Shown: positions 50,556 through 59,456 of the stretch, piece after piece
How positions within the stretch are numbered: the stretch's first letter is position 1
Layout: every line of letters starts with the position of its first letter
From: Candidatus Fermentithermobacillaceae bacterium
Lineage (GTDB): Bacteria > Bacillota > Sulfobacillia > Fermentithermobacillales > Fermentithermobacillaceae
Length of the DNA: 64,000 nucleotides
Reading direction: 5' to 3'
NCBI GenBank assembly: GCA_012841375.1
Contig: DUUV01000047.1
Span: 1-64,000, forward strand
Program-made: the position numbers and the translations under genes
Notes under the pieces: model-generated
The model's database searches: none
What the model was told of the DNA's origin: nothing
What the model saw: the letters and a program-made list of their open reading frames with translations, nothing else

Positions 50556-51878
50556 ATGAAGAAAGTCATCGTAGTAGTCTTGGCTTCCATTATGGTGTTG
50601 GGAACATTGGCCAGTACTGTTTACTTCCTTCTTGAAAGCGCCAGGGCGAGAAAAAGCTCTGCCGACCCGCTGGCAGACGTACCCGAGGCGGTCGTGAGGT
50701 CGTTCCGCTTCAGCGATTTTTCTAACATGGACATATCCGAACTGGACCTATCAACGATTGGGGACGAAATTCTCACGTATACGTTCAGCTCCGGCACAAA
50801 GTGGCCCGCGGCGGAGAAAATGCCTCCGGACACCTCGCCAGACCAGGTCATGTCTCTCGGCAAGGACCTTGGTTTGGGACTCAAGGCGCTGCATGAAGCC
50901 GGTATCACCGGGAAAGGCGTTGCGGTCGCGGTGATAGACAAACCCATCATTGCCGACCATGAAGCATACTCCGCCAACCTGCACTACATCGAGGTACGTC
51001 CCGACGACCCCAAGATGGAGAGGACCCACTTTCACGGAGCCGCATGCGCGACCATTTTGGCGGGGGACTATGGTGTGGCGCCGGAAGCACCCCTCTACTA
51101 CTTCGCCGTTCCCGACGACAGAGAGCCTTACAAACGATACGCCGAGGCCATGGATATGCTCCTGGAGATGGTTGAAACGATGCCCGAAGAGGAGAAGATA
51201 CGCATCGTATCCGTGTCTCACGGCGTTGATGTTTCGCAGAGCGGCGCGTCAGAATGGCAAGCCGCCATCGCCAGGGCAGAGGAACAGGGCATCATCGTGG
51301 TCTATCCGGGGATGCCGGAGCTGAGCTACACCGGAGCGGGCTGTCCGCCGGGTCTCGACAGAGATGACCCGGCGAACTACCGGCGCTGGAGCTGGACCTT
51401 GGCCAAGGAGCACGTCTTGGGGAGATTGCTGGAGTCGGGGGTTTCCTCGTTCGAGACCGCAAGAGAAGAACTGAAGCGCCTCCTGACTTCAGATCCCGAA
51501 CTCAATGTCCTGCATGTAGAGGCAATCCACACCTATCTCTATGTGATGGAACTCGCCAGAATGGATCCGAGCGCCACTTTCGAGGAGTATCTCTGGTCAA
51601 TGGTGACTCCGGCCCCCGATACGCTTTCTGTGCCAGCCGACTACCTGACCGTCGGGGACAACGCGTCACCTTCGGCCTACACCTATTTTGGCAACGGGGG
51701 GCTAAGCTGGGCCACGCCGTACCTTGCGGGAGTCCTGGCTTTGGGGCTGCAGGTGAACCCCTCCGCCGCACCCGAGGACCTGTTCGCCGCGGTCATCGAG
51801 ACGGCGTGGACCTTCGGCGAAGAGGGCATGATGGGTAAGCTCTTGAATCCCGCCGGCTTTCTGGATGCGGTGAGGTAA
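50556..51878 (+). CDS. Divergent membrane-anchored subtilisin-like (S8) protease
   Basis: A 440-residue protein with an N-terminal membrane anchor at about 4-25. The S8 triad can be traced: Asp128 in GKGVAVAVIDKPI, His160 in THFHGAACATILAG, and Ser384 in GGLSWATPYLAGVLAL (the usual GTS is GLS here). IRIVSVSHGVD is in the position of the oxyanion-hole strand. About 120 residues of helical sequence are inserted between the His and the Ser (about 265-365), larger than in simple subtilisins. It should act at the outer membrane face. The ATG follows GGGGAGAGG. Substrate and partners are unknown. Its stop faces the MoaD-like gene. Confidence 0.82.
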   Translation: MKKVIVVVLASIMVLGTLASTVYFLLESARARKSSADPLADVPEAVVRSFRFSDFSNMDISELDLSTIGDEILTYTFSSGTKWPAAEKMPPDTSPDQVMSLGKDLGLGLKALHEAGITGKGVAVAVIDKPIIADHEAYSANLHYIEVRPDDPKMERTHFHGAACATILAGDYGVAPEAPLYYFAVPDDREPYKRYAEAMDMLLEMVETMPEEEKIRIVSVSHGVDVSQSGASEWQAAIARAEEQGIIVVYPGMPELSYTGAGCPPGLDRDDPANYRRWSWTLAKEHVLGRLLESGVSSFETAREELKRLLTSDPELNVLHVEAIHTYLYVMELARMDPSATFEEYLWSMVTPAPDTLSVPADYLTVGDNASPSAYTYFGNGGLSWATPYLAGVLALGLQVNPSAAPEDLFAAVIETAWTFGEEGMMGKLLNPAGFLDAVR

Positions 51879-51931
51879 GGGCCGCACCTGTCATGGTTGC
51901 TATAGCGACCGCACGCCGGCGTCGCATGCTA

Positions 51932-52219
51932 CTATCCACTTGAGATGACAGGCAACAGTACGACCGTATCTCCGCGGCCCAGGACGCGCGACAGATCTGT
52001 CACTGCCTGACCGTTCACGACATAGGACTGTATCTCGAAATGGGGGATGTCCAAGAGGCCGGGTAGGCATCCGAGGGCAGTGCCCACCGGGACGGTGGCC
52101 ACCGCTTTGGTCTCCTCCCTGGAAACCGGCGGGAGGTAGTAGATGAGATGTCCCAGCACCTGGACCTCGACACCTTCGGGCGCCCCGCTTTTCAACTCAC
52201 CGGCCGGCACACTCCTCAC
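51932..52219 (-). CDS. MoaD/ThiS-like ubiquitin-fold protein
   Basis: A 95-residue beta-grasp protein: VEVQVLGHLIYYLPP at the start, ALGCLPGLLDIPHFEIQSYV and VVNGQAVTDLSRVLGRGDTV with VVLLPVISSG at the end. The double-Gly C-terminal tail of true sulfur carriers is reduced here to a single Gly (ISSG), so sulfur transfer is uncertain. Its GTG start overlaps the stop of the aldehyde:ferredoxin oxidoreductase by four bases. Such MoaD-like genes commonly accompany AOR genes and are thought to help in tungsto/molybdopterin supply. Confidence 0.85.
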   Translation of the reverse strand: MRSVPAGELKSGAPEGVEVQVLGHLIYYLPPVSREETKAVATVPVGTALGCLPGLLDIPHFEIQSYVVNGQAVTDLSRVLGRGDTVVLLPVISSG

Positions 52220-54117
52220 GGGCTAAGCACCCTTGTCTTGATCCCCAACCGTTCCGGGTACTCCTCAAGGTCAAGCCGCTTCAGCGTTTTCAGCGTGGGC
52301 ATGCCTTCGTTGTCCCACCCACGAATGGCGTAATACCAGTTCAGCATCTCCCCGAGGAAAGGCAGCGACCCGGCAGCTTCTCCCGAAGGCCTTGGGTGGG
52401 TGAGAAGTCGGGGAGGCAGGGTATCGTCCTTCCTGGTGATGCCCAGAGATACATTGCACAATCGCCGCAGGTTAAAGGCCCTTTCACCGGTTTCGAGCAG
52501 ATCTTCACGGCTACAAGGCCATCCCAGGCAGCATTCGACCCAGCGGGCCATACTGGCAGGCGAAAGTTGTGCTTTGAGCATGAACTTGCAGATGCCCAGG
52601 GCGTTGAAGGCATCCATGAGGTTCTGCATTTTGACGGCAATCTCGGCTTTCCCCTTGCCGTCCAGGTTCTTCGTATCGGCCTCTATTCCCACCACTTCCT
52701 TGGGGTAGTTGCCGGTCTCAATGTAGTACGTCATGCCGTCCAAGTGGCAGGCCCCGCGGTTTCCGGTGGCGTAGCTCACGGCCATGCTCGTGTATTTCCG
52801 GGGGTCGTGCATGGGGAGTTCCAGACCCTTCACGTGGATCGCGAATTCTTCCGCCAAGGGTCCCAGGTGCTTGGCGGCAATGCGTGTGCCTTTTCCCAGG
52901 ATGCCTCCAAGCCCTCGCTGGCTCGCTATCTCCTCGAGAAGGAAAAGGATTGCCTCTCCATCGCCCCAGAGTAGCGGTCGTCCCGCCATCTCGTCATCTA
53001 TGATGCCTCTCTCGTAAGCTTCCATGGCGAAGGCGACGGCGCATCCGGCAGATATGGTATCGAGTCCCAGCCTGTTGCATAGGTCGTTGGCGGCCGCGAT
53101 GTACTGCGGGTCGTCAAGCATGCATAGTGAGCCGAACGCCCCGATCGTCTCATACTCGGGCCCGTGGGATTTCTGGCCCGCGCGGTCGCCCACACCCAGG
53201 CGCACGTCCTTGCCGCAGCGAATTGGGCATCCCCAGCAGCTGTAGTGCCCGATCACCATGCCCTGTTCGGCCATGGTCTGCCCCGTGATCCTGGAGACGC
53301 CCGGGAAGGATCCGCCCCTCCAGTTGTCTACGGGCAGGTCGCCGATGGCTTCCGCGGAGATGACTCCTCCCGAGGTACCGTACTTGCCCCAGGGGATGGC
53401 CCTTTCTCTCACCTGTACCATGAACTCGCGCATCGCTTGCGTAAGCCCTTCCCGGTCGGCAGGTTTGGGAGTCTTTCCTCCCCTGACCACAACGGCCTTC
53501 AGGTTCTTTGAGCCCATCACGGCCCCCATGCCTGTCCGTCCGGCTGCCCTTGAGTCGATGCCCCCGAAGATCACGGCCGCGAAGTACACGCCGTTTTCAC
53601 CGGCAGGTCCTATGACGGCCGCGTCCAGGTCTTCTCCGTGGCGTTCCTTCAAGACCTCAAAAGTCCGGAAGATATCCTGGCCCCACAAGGCGCCTGCGTC
53701 CTCCACTTCCACTGTCCCTGAGTCGCCGTCTATGATGATGTAAGACGGTACGTCAAACGACCCTTTGATTACCAGCGCGTCCACTCCGGCGGCTTTCATC
53801 TTCGCTCCGAAAAACCCTCCGACGGTAGACTCGCTGAGGAGTCCTGTTTGAGGCGACTTGGATACGAGTGAGGTCCGGTTGGCCGCTATGATGGGGAAAC
53901 CGGTGAGCAGCCCCGGAGCTATCACCAGGGCGTTGGCCGCCGAGAGCGGGTCAACCTCAAGTCTTGATGATTCCAGCCAAAGGTGGGTCGCAAGGTATGA
54001 CCCCCCAAGGTAACGACGTCTCACCGCGTCCTCCAGCGGAGAGCAGGTTATGCTTCTGGTTGTGGCGTCGACTGCGACCGCCCTCGTTTGGGCAGTCTCG
54101 GCTGCGTTCAAGTTCAT
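52216..54117 (-). CDS. Aldehyde:ferredoxin oxidoreductase (tungsten/molybdenum pterin enzyme)
   Basis: A 633-residue enzyme of the AOR family. The N-terminal domain has GGSYLATHLWLE and LVIAPGLLTGFP; the [4Fe-4S] ligands are Cys294, Cys297 and Cys301 in HYSCWGCPIRCGK plus Cys510 in NALGICKF. GPEYETIGAFGSLCML and GRTGMGAVMGSKNLKAVVV are typical pterin and domain-interface segments. It oxidises aldehydes to acids with ferredoxin as acceptor. The ATG at 54117 overlaps the FtsK stop (ATGA), and the MoaD-like gene follows with a four-base overlap, so the three are translationally coupled. The precise aldehyde substrate is not predictable. Confidence 0.94.
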   Translation of the reverse strand: MNLNAAETAQTRAVAVDATTRSITCSPLEDAVRRRYLGGSYLATHLWLESSRLEVDPLSAANALVIAPGLLTGFPIIAANRTSLVSKSPQTGLLSESTVGGFFGAKMKAAGVDALVIKGSFDVPSYIIIDGDSGTVEVEDAGALWGQDIFRTFEVLKERHGEDLDAAVIGPAGENGVYFAAVIFGGIDSRAAGRTGMGAVMGSKNLKAVVVRGGKTPKPADREGLTQAMREFMVQVRERAIPWGKYGTSGGVISAEAIGDLPVDNWRGGSFPGVSRITGQTMAEQGMVIGHYSCWGCPIRCGKDVRLGVGDRAGQKSHGPEYETIGAFGSLCMLDDPQYIAAANDLCNRLGLDTISAGCAVAFAMEAYERGIIDDEMAGRPLLWGDGEAILFLLEEIASQRGLGGILGKGTRIAAKHLGPLAEEFAIHVKGLELPMHDPRKYTSMAVSYATGNRGACHLDGMTYYIETGNYPKEVVGIEADTKNLDGKGKAEIAVKMQNLMDAFNALGICKFMLKAQLSPASMARWVECCLGWPCSREDLLETGERAFNLRRLCNVSLGITRKDDTLPPRLLTHPRPSGEAAGSLPFLGEMLNWYYAIRGWDNEGMPTLKTLKRLDLEEYPERLGIKTRVLSP

Positions 54118-56900
54118 GCGTTTCTCCTCCTGGCTCCACCGTCTCCTTGGCGACCCGACGTTCGCGGATCCGTCTCACGCCCTTCCCGGCCCATAGTGTC
54201 CTGCGTGAGGGCCCGGGCGCTTCCTCTTGATCTTAACTCATCGACAAAAGTAGGTCTCTTTACGAAAGGGGGGTCTGAAGGTTTCTCCACAGCAGTTTCC
54301 GCCTGGGCCGTGTGTTCCCGCCCGGACAGGATGTTGGGATCCGGGATGGAGGACCCGGAAGGATGGGAGGAGGAGCCCGGCGAGGCCGCAGTCGCGGCCG
54401 CCTGTGTCCCGGCCTCAAACATCCGCAGGTACTCGGCCATGGTGATCCTTACCTCCCGGGGCTTTGAGCCTTCATATGGGCCCACGTAGCCCTTAACCTC
54501 CATAGCGTCTATGAGGCGGGCGGCCCGGCTGTAACCGATGGGGAGTTTGCGCTGCAAAAGGGATACCGATGCCTGTTTCGCTTCCACCACTATCCTCAAG
54601 GCCTGGGGGAAGAACGGGTCATCGGAGATCTCCGATTCCTGTTCCAAGGTTTCGGGCACCTGAAGGATACCCGTGGCGAACTGGGGCTTGGCCTGCGCCG
54701 AGACAAAGGAAACGAGTTCGTCTATCTCTCGCTCAGAGATGTAGCATCCCTGGTTGCGAAGGGGCTTGGATGAACCGACCGGGTGGAAAAGCATGTCTCC
54801 ACGACCGAGCAGTTTCTCGGCTCCTGCCATGTCCAGTATTGTGCGCGAGTCTATCTGTGAAGCCACCGCAAACGCGATCCTCGATGGAATGTTTGCTTTG
54901 ATTGTCCCCGTGATGACGTCTACCGACGGTCTCTGGGTTGCGACCACCAGGTAGATACCTGAAGCGCGGGCCATCTGGGCCAAGCGGAAGATGGCGTCCT
55001 CAACTTCGGCCGGCGCAACCATCATGAGGTCTGAGAGCTCGTCGATGATGATGACGATATAAGGCATTGCCGGCTTTAGGCTGTCGGGCGGCGTCGCCAC
55101 TTGGTTGTAGCGGTCGATGTCGCGTGTCCCCACTTTCGTGAACTTCTCGTAACGGGACTCCATCTCTTTGATGGCCCACCTGAGGGCGCCCGCCGCCTTC
55201 TTGGGATCCGATACGACGGGAGCGATAAGGTGGGGCACTTTCGACCACACAGACAGCTCAACACGCTTGGGGTCTATGAGGACGAGCTTGACCTGGTCCG
55301 GCCTGGCCTTGAAAAGCAGGCTCGCGATGATCGAGTTGATGCAGACGCTCTTTCCCGCGCCGGTCGCGCCGGCGATTAGGAGGTGGAGGCAGTGGTCCAG
55401 TGTTGTCACCACAGAGCGGCCCGATATGTCTTTGCCCAGAGCGATCGTAAGGGGCGACTTCGAGTTACGGAACTCCCTGGTCTCAAGGACATCTCTCAAG
55501 TGAACCAGGGAGACTTCCTTGTTGGGAACCTCGATGCCTATGGCGGATTTGCCCGGAATTGGGGCCTCAATACGTACATCTTGCGACGCCAACGCAAGGG
55601 CCAGGTCCTGAGACAAGTTCACTATGCTGGCCACCTTGACTCCCGGGCCCGGCTGGAGCTCAAAACGAGTCACCGCTGGCCCCCGTTCTATGCCTATCAC
55701 TTTGGCGGCGATGCCGAAAGAAAGGAGGGTCCTCTCAATAACGCGGCCCAGCGCTTCATAGCTTTGAGACGGTTTGGGACGCTTGGAAGGCTCCGATTTC
55801 TGGAGTATATCCAGCGGAGGGATCTCGTAGAAAACATCTTCACTCAGGGGCTGCTGCTCCATGGACGGCTCGAACTCCTCGACTCCGCCGGCCTTGCTTC
55901 TCCGGCCGCTTGCCGGGGCGTCTGCCCCGCCCGGGTCCCGGCCGCCGGGAGCCCCTGCGACGGGCGACTGCAGTCCGGGGTCGCCGGCAGGTTCCGCACC
56001 GGTTTCATCCTGTCCGTCCTGGCCTCTTCCCAACCGTGCCTGAATCTCGGCGACGGTAGACGAAAAGGCGCCCCGGCCGGGACTCCCGGCTTCGATGAGG
56101 TCCCTGAGGCTCAACTCTTCGTCCTCTTCGGCCTCGTCCCCAGGCTCGTCGTGCCATATCTCCTCAGGGTCCGGTCCGTGTTCACCGAAGAAACGACCTA
56201 CGAACTCCTTGAACCATTGCCATCCGGACATAAAGGCCATCCAGATGAGGGAAAAGGGAGTCCAAGGAGATTTGTTCGCCAAGAGGCTCACCGCAACGGC
56301 AATCCCGAGGAACATGACCGGTAAAGACACGTACCTTCCTGTCGCTATCCTGAAAAACCACCAGACCGAGGCTCCTATGAGTCCGCCTCCACCGCCCATG
56401 CGGGCACCTGTAAAGACGTCCTCCCAGGGGACCCGGACCGCGTGATAAATGCTCGATCCGAACACCAAGAGCACCCAGAAGCCCCAGACGAAGCGGGGCA
56501 GCGGGTCGCCGGGGTTCACCAGTTTGACCACCGAGTTGAGGATGAGTATGAAGCAGAAGAACATGGCCAGGGCTCCGGCGATCGACGAGACGAACCGGGC
56601 CAGCCGGGCAAACACTATGGTGACGGGGCTCCCGCCCTCGGGGTTGTACCCCGAAATGCCCATGGCTATGATGAGAGCCATGCCGGCAAGGAGGAGCAGG
56701 GCCCAAGGCCAGCGTCTGCCTTGCTTGACGGTCCTTCTACCCCGCCCGGAGCGGGGCCTACGGCTCGTTTCCTCGCCTCTCCCGTTCCCGCCGTTGGGAC
56801 TGTTCCTGTCGTTACGGCCGCTTCCGGATTGGGCGCCGGCTTTCGTTTCAGTTCCGGGCGCTTTGTCGCCCGACCGCTTTACCCGGTATACTCTAGCCAA
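54114..56900 (-). CDS. ftsK: DNA translocase FtsK/SpoIIIE
   Basis: A 928-residue DNA pump. Four TM helices lie within residues about 55-235, then a Pro/Gly/Glu-rich linker to about 380, and the motor: LLIAGATGAGKSVCINSIIA (Walker A), VKLVLIDPKRVEL (Walker B strand), IIIDELSDLMMV, and ATQRPSVDVITGTIKANIPS. The gamma domain (LLQRKLPIGYSRAARLIDAM) that reads oriented DNA motifs is present. An extra basic tail of about 110 residues follows it, which is unusual. The TTG at 56900 is chosen because GGAGG lies six bases upstream; an ATG 33 bases earlier overlaps this RBS. It should act in chromosome dimer resolution or forespore DNA import. Confidence 0.95.
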   Translation of the reverse strand: MARVYRVKRSGDKAPGTETKAGAQSGSGRNDRNSPNGGNGRGEETSRRPRSGRGRRTVKQGRRWPWALLLLAGMALIIAMGISGYNPEGGSPVTIVFARLARFVSSIAGALAMFFCFILILNSVVKLVNPGDPLPRFVWGFWVLLVFGSSIYHAVRVPWEDVFTGARMGGGGGLIGASVWWFFRIATGRYVSLPVMFLGIAVAVSLLANKSPWTPFSLIWMAFMSGWQWFKEFVGRFFGEHGPDPEEIWHDEPGDEAEEDEELSLRDLIEAGSPGRGAFSSTVAEIQARLGRGQDGQDETGAEPAGDPGLQSPVAGAPGGRDPGGADAPASGRRSKAGGVEEFEPSMEQQPLSEDVFYEIPPLDILQKSEPSKRPKPSQSYEALGRVIERTLLSFGIAAKVIGIERGPAVTRFELQPGPGVKVASIVNLSQDLALALASQDVRIEAPIPGKSAIGIEVPNKEVSLVHLRDVLETREFRNSKSPLTIALGKDISGRSVVTTLDHCLHLLIAGATGAGKSVCINSIIASLLFKARPDQVKLVLIDPKRVELSVWSKVPHLIAPVVSDPKKAAGALRWAIKEMESRYEKFTKVGTRDIDRYNQVATPPDSLKPAMPYIVIIIDELSDLMMVAPAEVEDAIFRLAQMARASGIYLVVATQRPSVDVITGTIKANIPSRIAFAVASQIDSRTILDMAGAEKLLGRGDMLFHPVGSSKPLRNQGCYISEREIDELVSFVSAQAKPQFATGILQVPETLEQESEISDDPFFPQALRIVVEAKQASVSLLQRKLPIGYSRAARLIDAMEVKGYVGPYEGSKPREVRITMAEYLRMFEAGTQAAATAASPGSSSHPSGSSIPDPNILSGREHTAQAETAVEKPSDPPFVKRPTFVDELRSRGSARALTQDTMGREGRETDPRTSGRQGDGGARRRNA

Positions 56901-57110
56901 GATAGACCTCCATTTATGACTAATCCCCCTCATTGATTTCGCCTTAGACCGGGCTTTTCCTCTATTAGTCTACCTGAGAGCACCACCCCCGACCTTGTCT
57001 TCTTGCGGTTCGTGCCCCTTAGGAAAAGTCCGGAAGGATAATGACCCGGGAGCCCAGAAGAATTTCGAGGTTAGAAACACTGTGTGCGCAAGAGACAGGG
57101 GGGCCTTATT

Positions 57111-57641
57111 GTGGATGCCGGAAGTTTGGTGTTGGTCTACACGGGAAACGGAAAGGGAAAGACCACCGCGGCGTTGGGACTGGCCTTGCGCCAGGTCGGG
57201 TGGGACCGGAGGGTCCTGGTCATCCAGTTCATGAAAGGCAAGGGAAACGTGTACGGTGAACGGGTCGCGGCCGAGCGTTACTTGCCCCTCTTGGAGATCG
57301 AACAACACGGAAGGGACGAGTTCGTGAACCTGGCGGATCCTGCCGAGGTAGACGCCCGTCTGGCCCGGGAGGCTCTCAAGCGGGCCGAAGAAGCGCTTGC
57401 GTCGGGAGACTACGGAATGGTCGTTCTGGATGAAGTGAATGTCGCGGTCGCGACCGGGATGATTGACGCCAGGGATGTGCTCACCGTCCTGGACAAGAGG
57501 CACGAAGACACGGATGTAGTCCTCACGGGCCGGTACTGTCCCAAGGAGATCGCGGATCGAGCCGACATGGTATCTGAAGTGCGAGAGATCAAACACCACT
57601 TCACGCGAGGTGTCCAGGCGAGAAAGGGGATCGAGTACTAG
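57111..57641 (+). CDS. cobO: Cob(I)alamin adenosyltransferase, CobO/BtuR type
   Basis: A 176-residue enzyme making adenosylcobalamin. The P-loop VYTGNGKGKTTAALGLALRQ binds ATP in the inverted mode of this family; VLVIQFMKGKGNVYGER and MVVLDEVNVAVATGMI, and VVLTGRYCPKEIADRADMVS are family hallmarks; KHHFTRGVQARKGIEY closes it. The GTG at 57111 has GGGGGG six bases upstream. No cobalamin riboswitch was seen before it. It is a stand-alone gene, divergent from ftsK. Confidence 0.95.
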   Translation: MDAGSLVLVYTGNGKGKTTAALGLALRQVGWDRRVLVIQFMKGKGNVYGERVAAERYLPLLEIEQHGRDEFVNLADPAEVDARLAREALKRAEEALASGDYGMVVLDEVNVAVATGMIDARDVLTVLDKRHEDTDVVLTGRYCPKEIADRADMVSEVREIKHHFTRGVQARKGIEY

Positions 57642-57648
57642 GATCGCT

Positions 57649-57665
57649 TGCCGCTTCTGGCGGCA
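57649..57665 (+). other. Hairpin after cobO
   Basis: TGCCGC (57649-57654) pairs with GCGGCA (57660-57665) around a five-base loop, eight bases after the cobO stop. A weak TTTT lies 15 bases further on, so termination is possible but not clear. Confidence 0.3.
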
Positions 57666-57754
57666 CAATGGAACCCGATCCCTTTTCACGGTGGTTTGAT
57701 GAGGTTGGTGCTTTGTCCGGAGTATGAAACCACGAAGAAAGAGGGGGCTTGTAA

Positions 57755-59431
57755 GTGAAGAAGCCGGATTTCGCGTGTTACCTGGATTACGCCGAACTCA
57801 CGAAGACGCTCCGAGAGATGGTTCAGGAGAATGGGAACCTTGCGAAGATGTACTCGATAGGCAAGACCTACGAGGGACGGGACATGTGGGCGGTGGAGAT
57901 CACCAACTTCGAGAAGGGCAGCCCCGAGAAGAAGCCCGGCATGTACATAGACGGCAATCACCACGCAGGCGAGGTGACCGGGTCGGCCGTATGTCTCTAT
58001 ACCGTGTGGTACCTGCTCTCCAACTACGGGAAAGACCCGTTAGTCACCGGACTGGTGGATGATAGAACGTGGTACATCCTGCCCAGGATATCCGTTGACG
58101 GCGCAGAGGTTTTCCTCCACACTCCCATGACGCTTCGCTCCAGCACCCGGGAGTACCCGCCCAGGGAAAACGACGATGGGCTGAACGCCGAAGACATCGA
58201 CGGCGACGGCTGGATACTCCAAATGAGGGTGCAGGACCCCGATGGCGACTGGAAAGTGTCCGCGAAGGACGAGCGCCTGATGGTCCGGCGGGAGCCGTGG
58301 GACCAGGAAGGGCCCTTCTACAAGGTCTACCCGGAAGGCATCATCAAGAACTGGGACGGCGGCGAGATCAAGATGGCCCAGCCCAAGTGGGGCCTTGACA
58401 TAAATCGCAATTACCCCGCCTTTTGGGAACCCGACAACGTCCAGAGGGGAGCGGGCCCGTATCCTTTGTCCGAGCCCGAGACTCGAAACGTGGCCAACTT
58501 TATCCTGGCGCATCCCAACATCGTGGGCGCCATGTCCTATCACACCACCATGGGCGCCATACTGCGTCCCGCCTGCACGAGGCCGGACAGCAAGCTGCCC
58601 GCCCTGGACGTTACGCTCTACAAGACCATCGGGCAAAAGGGGACAGACCTCACAGGTTACCCCCACGTGTCCACTTACGAAGATTACACGTTTGACAAGA
58701 GCCGCCCGCTAAAGGGCGTCTTCATGGATTGGCTCTATGAGCACCTGGGCATCATCACGTTCTCGACAGAGCTTTGGGACGCTTCGGTCCGCGCCGGCAA
58801 CAAGCTGTTCGACCGCCGCGGCAGAAGCGCCGAGGAGAGTCAGTTGGCCCTTCTCAGATGGAACGATAGGGAACTGGCCGGGCAGGGCTTCGTCAGGTGG
58901 CGGAAGTTCAACCACCCGCAGCTGGGAGAGGTCGAGATCGGCGGCTGGAAATCCAAGTTCGTGCTGACCAATCCGCCTCCTCAGTTCCTGGAGGGCGAGT
59001 GCCACAAGAACTGCATGTTCACTCTGTACCACGCGGCGAGCCTGCCCGAGGTGGAGATCGAGAAGACCAAGGTCGAGAAGCTGGCCGAAGGCATCTACAA
59101 GGTGTCGGTCGTGGTTTCCAACAAGAGCTACATGCCCACCAGCGGATCCCACCAGGCCGTCGTAGTAGGCAAGGTCAAGCCGGTCTCGGTTCAGATCTCC
59201 CACGACGATAAGGTGAAGATCGTGACCGGCAAACCCAAGACCGATATAGGCCACCTCCCGGGCCTCTCCGGCAGCACCAGAGGTAGGGGTGGGTGGATGG
59301 GTTCGAGCGGCGAGGGCACTCGGAAGGAAGTCGAATGGGTGCTGAAGGCCGAGGAGGGCGCCCAGGTCACGATAACGGTCTCTTCGGAGAGGGCGGGAAC
59401 CGATACCGCCGATATTGTCCTTTCGAGCTAG
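57755..59431 (+). CDS. M14 zinc carboxypeptidase, copy 1
   Basis: A 558-residue metallopeptidase. Zinc ligands: His70 and Glu73 in IDGNHHAGEVTG and a later His in GAMSYHTTMG; the catalytic Glu is in FSTELWD. GLDINRNYP carries the Asn-Arg substrate-binding pair. An insert with AEDIDGDGWILQM looks like a DxDxDG calcium-binding loop. The last 150 residues (from about 405) form a beta-rich domain. No signal peptide is visible, so it probably works inside the cell on imported peptides. The GTG follows GAGGGGG by seven bases. A paralogue lies directly downstream. Confidence 0.9.
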   Translation: MKKPDFACYLDYAELTKTLREMVQENGNLAKMYSIGKTYEGRDMWAVEITNFEKGSPEKKPGMYIDGNHHAGEVTGSAVCLYTVWYLLSNYGKDPLVTGLVDDRTWYILPRISVDGAEVFLHTPMTLRSSTREYPPRENDDGLNAEDIDGDGWILQMRVQDPDGDWKVSAKDERLMVRREPWDQEGPFYKVYPEGIIKNWDGGEIKMAQPKWGLDINRNYPAFWEPDNVQRGAGPYPLSEPETRNVANFILAHPNIVGAMSYHTTMGAILRPACTRPDSKLPALDVTLYKTIGQKGTDLTGYPHVSTYEDYTFDKSRPLKGVFMDWLYEHLGIITFSTELWDASVRAGNKLFDRRGRSAEESQLALLRWNDRELAGQGFVRWRKFNHPQLGEVEIGGWKSKFVLTNPPPQFLEGECHKNCMFTLYHAASLPEVEIEKTKVEKLAEGIYKVSVVVSNKSYMPTSGSHQAVVVGKVKPVSVQISHDDKVKIVTGKPKTDIGHLPGLSGSTRGRGGWMGSSGEGTRKEVEWVLKAEEGAQVTITVSSERAGTDTADIVLSS

Positions 59432-59456
59432 GCACCGTAGCGGGGAGGGAAAGGGT

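Noticed and set aside
56950-57110. Cobalamin riboswitch before cobO
   Set aside because: No B12-box-like conserved sequence was seen in the gap between ftsK and cobO.
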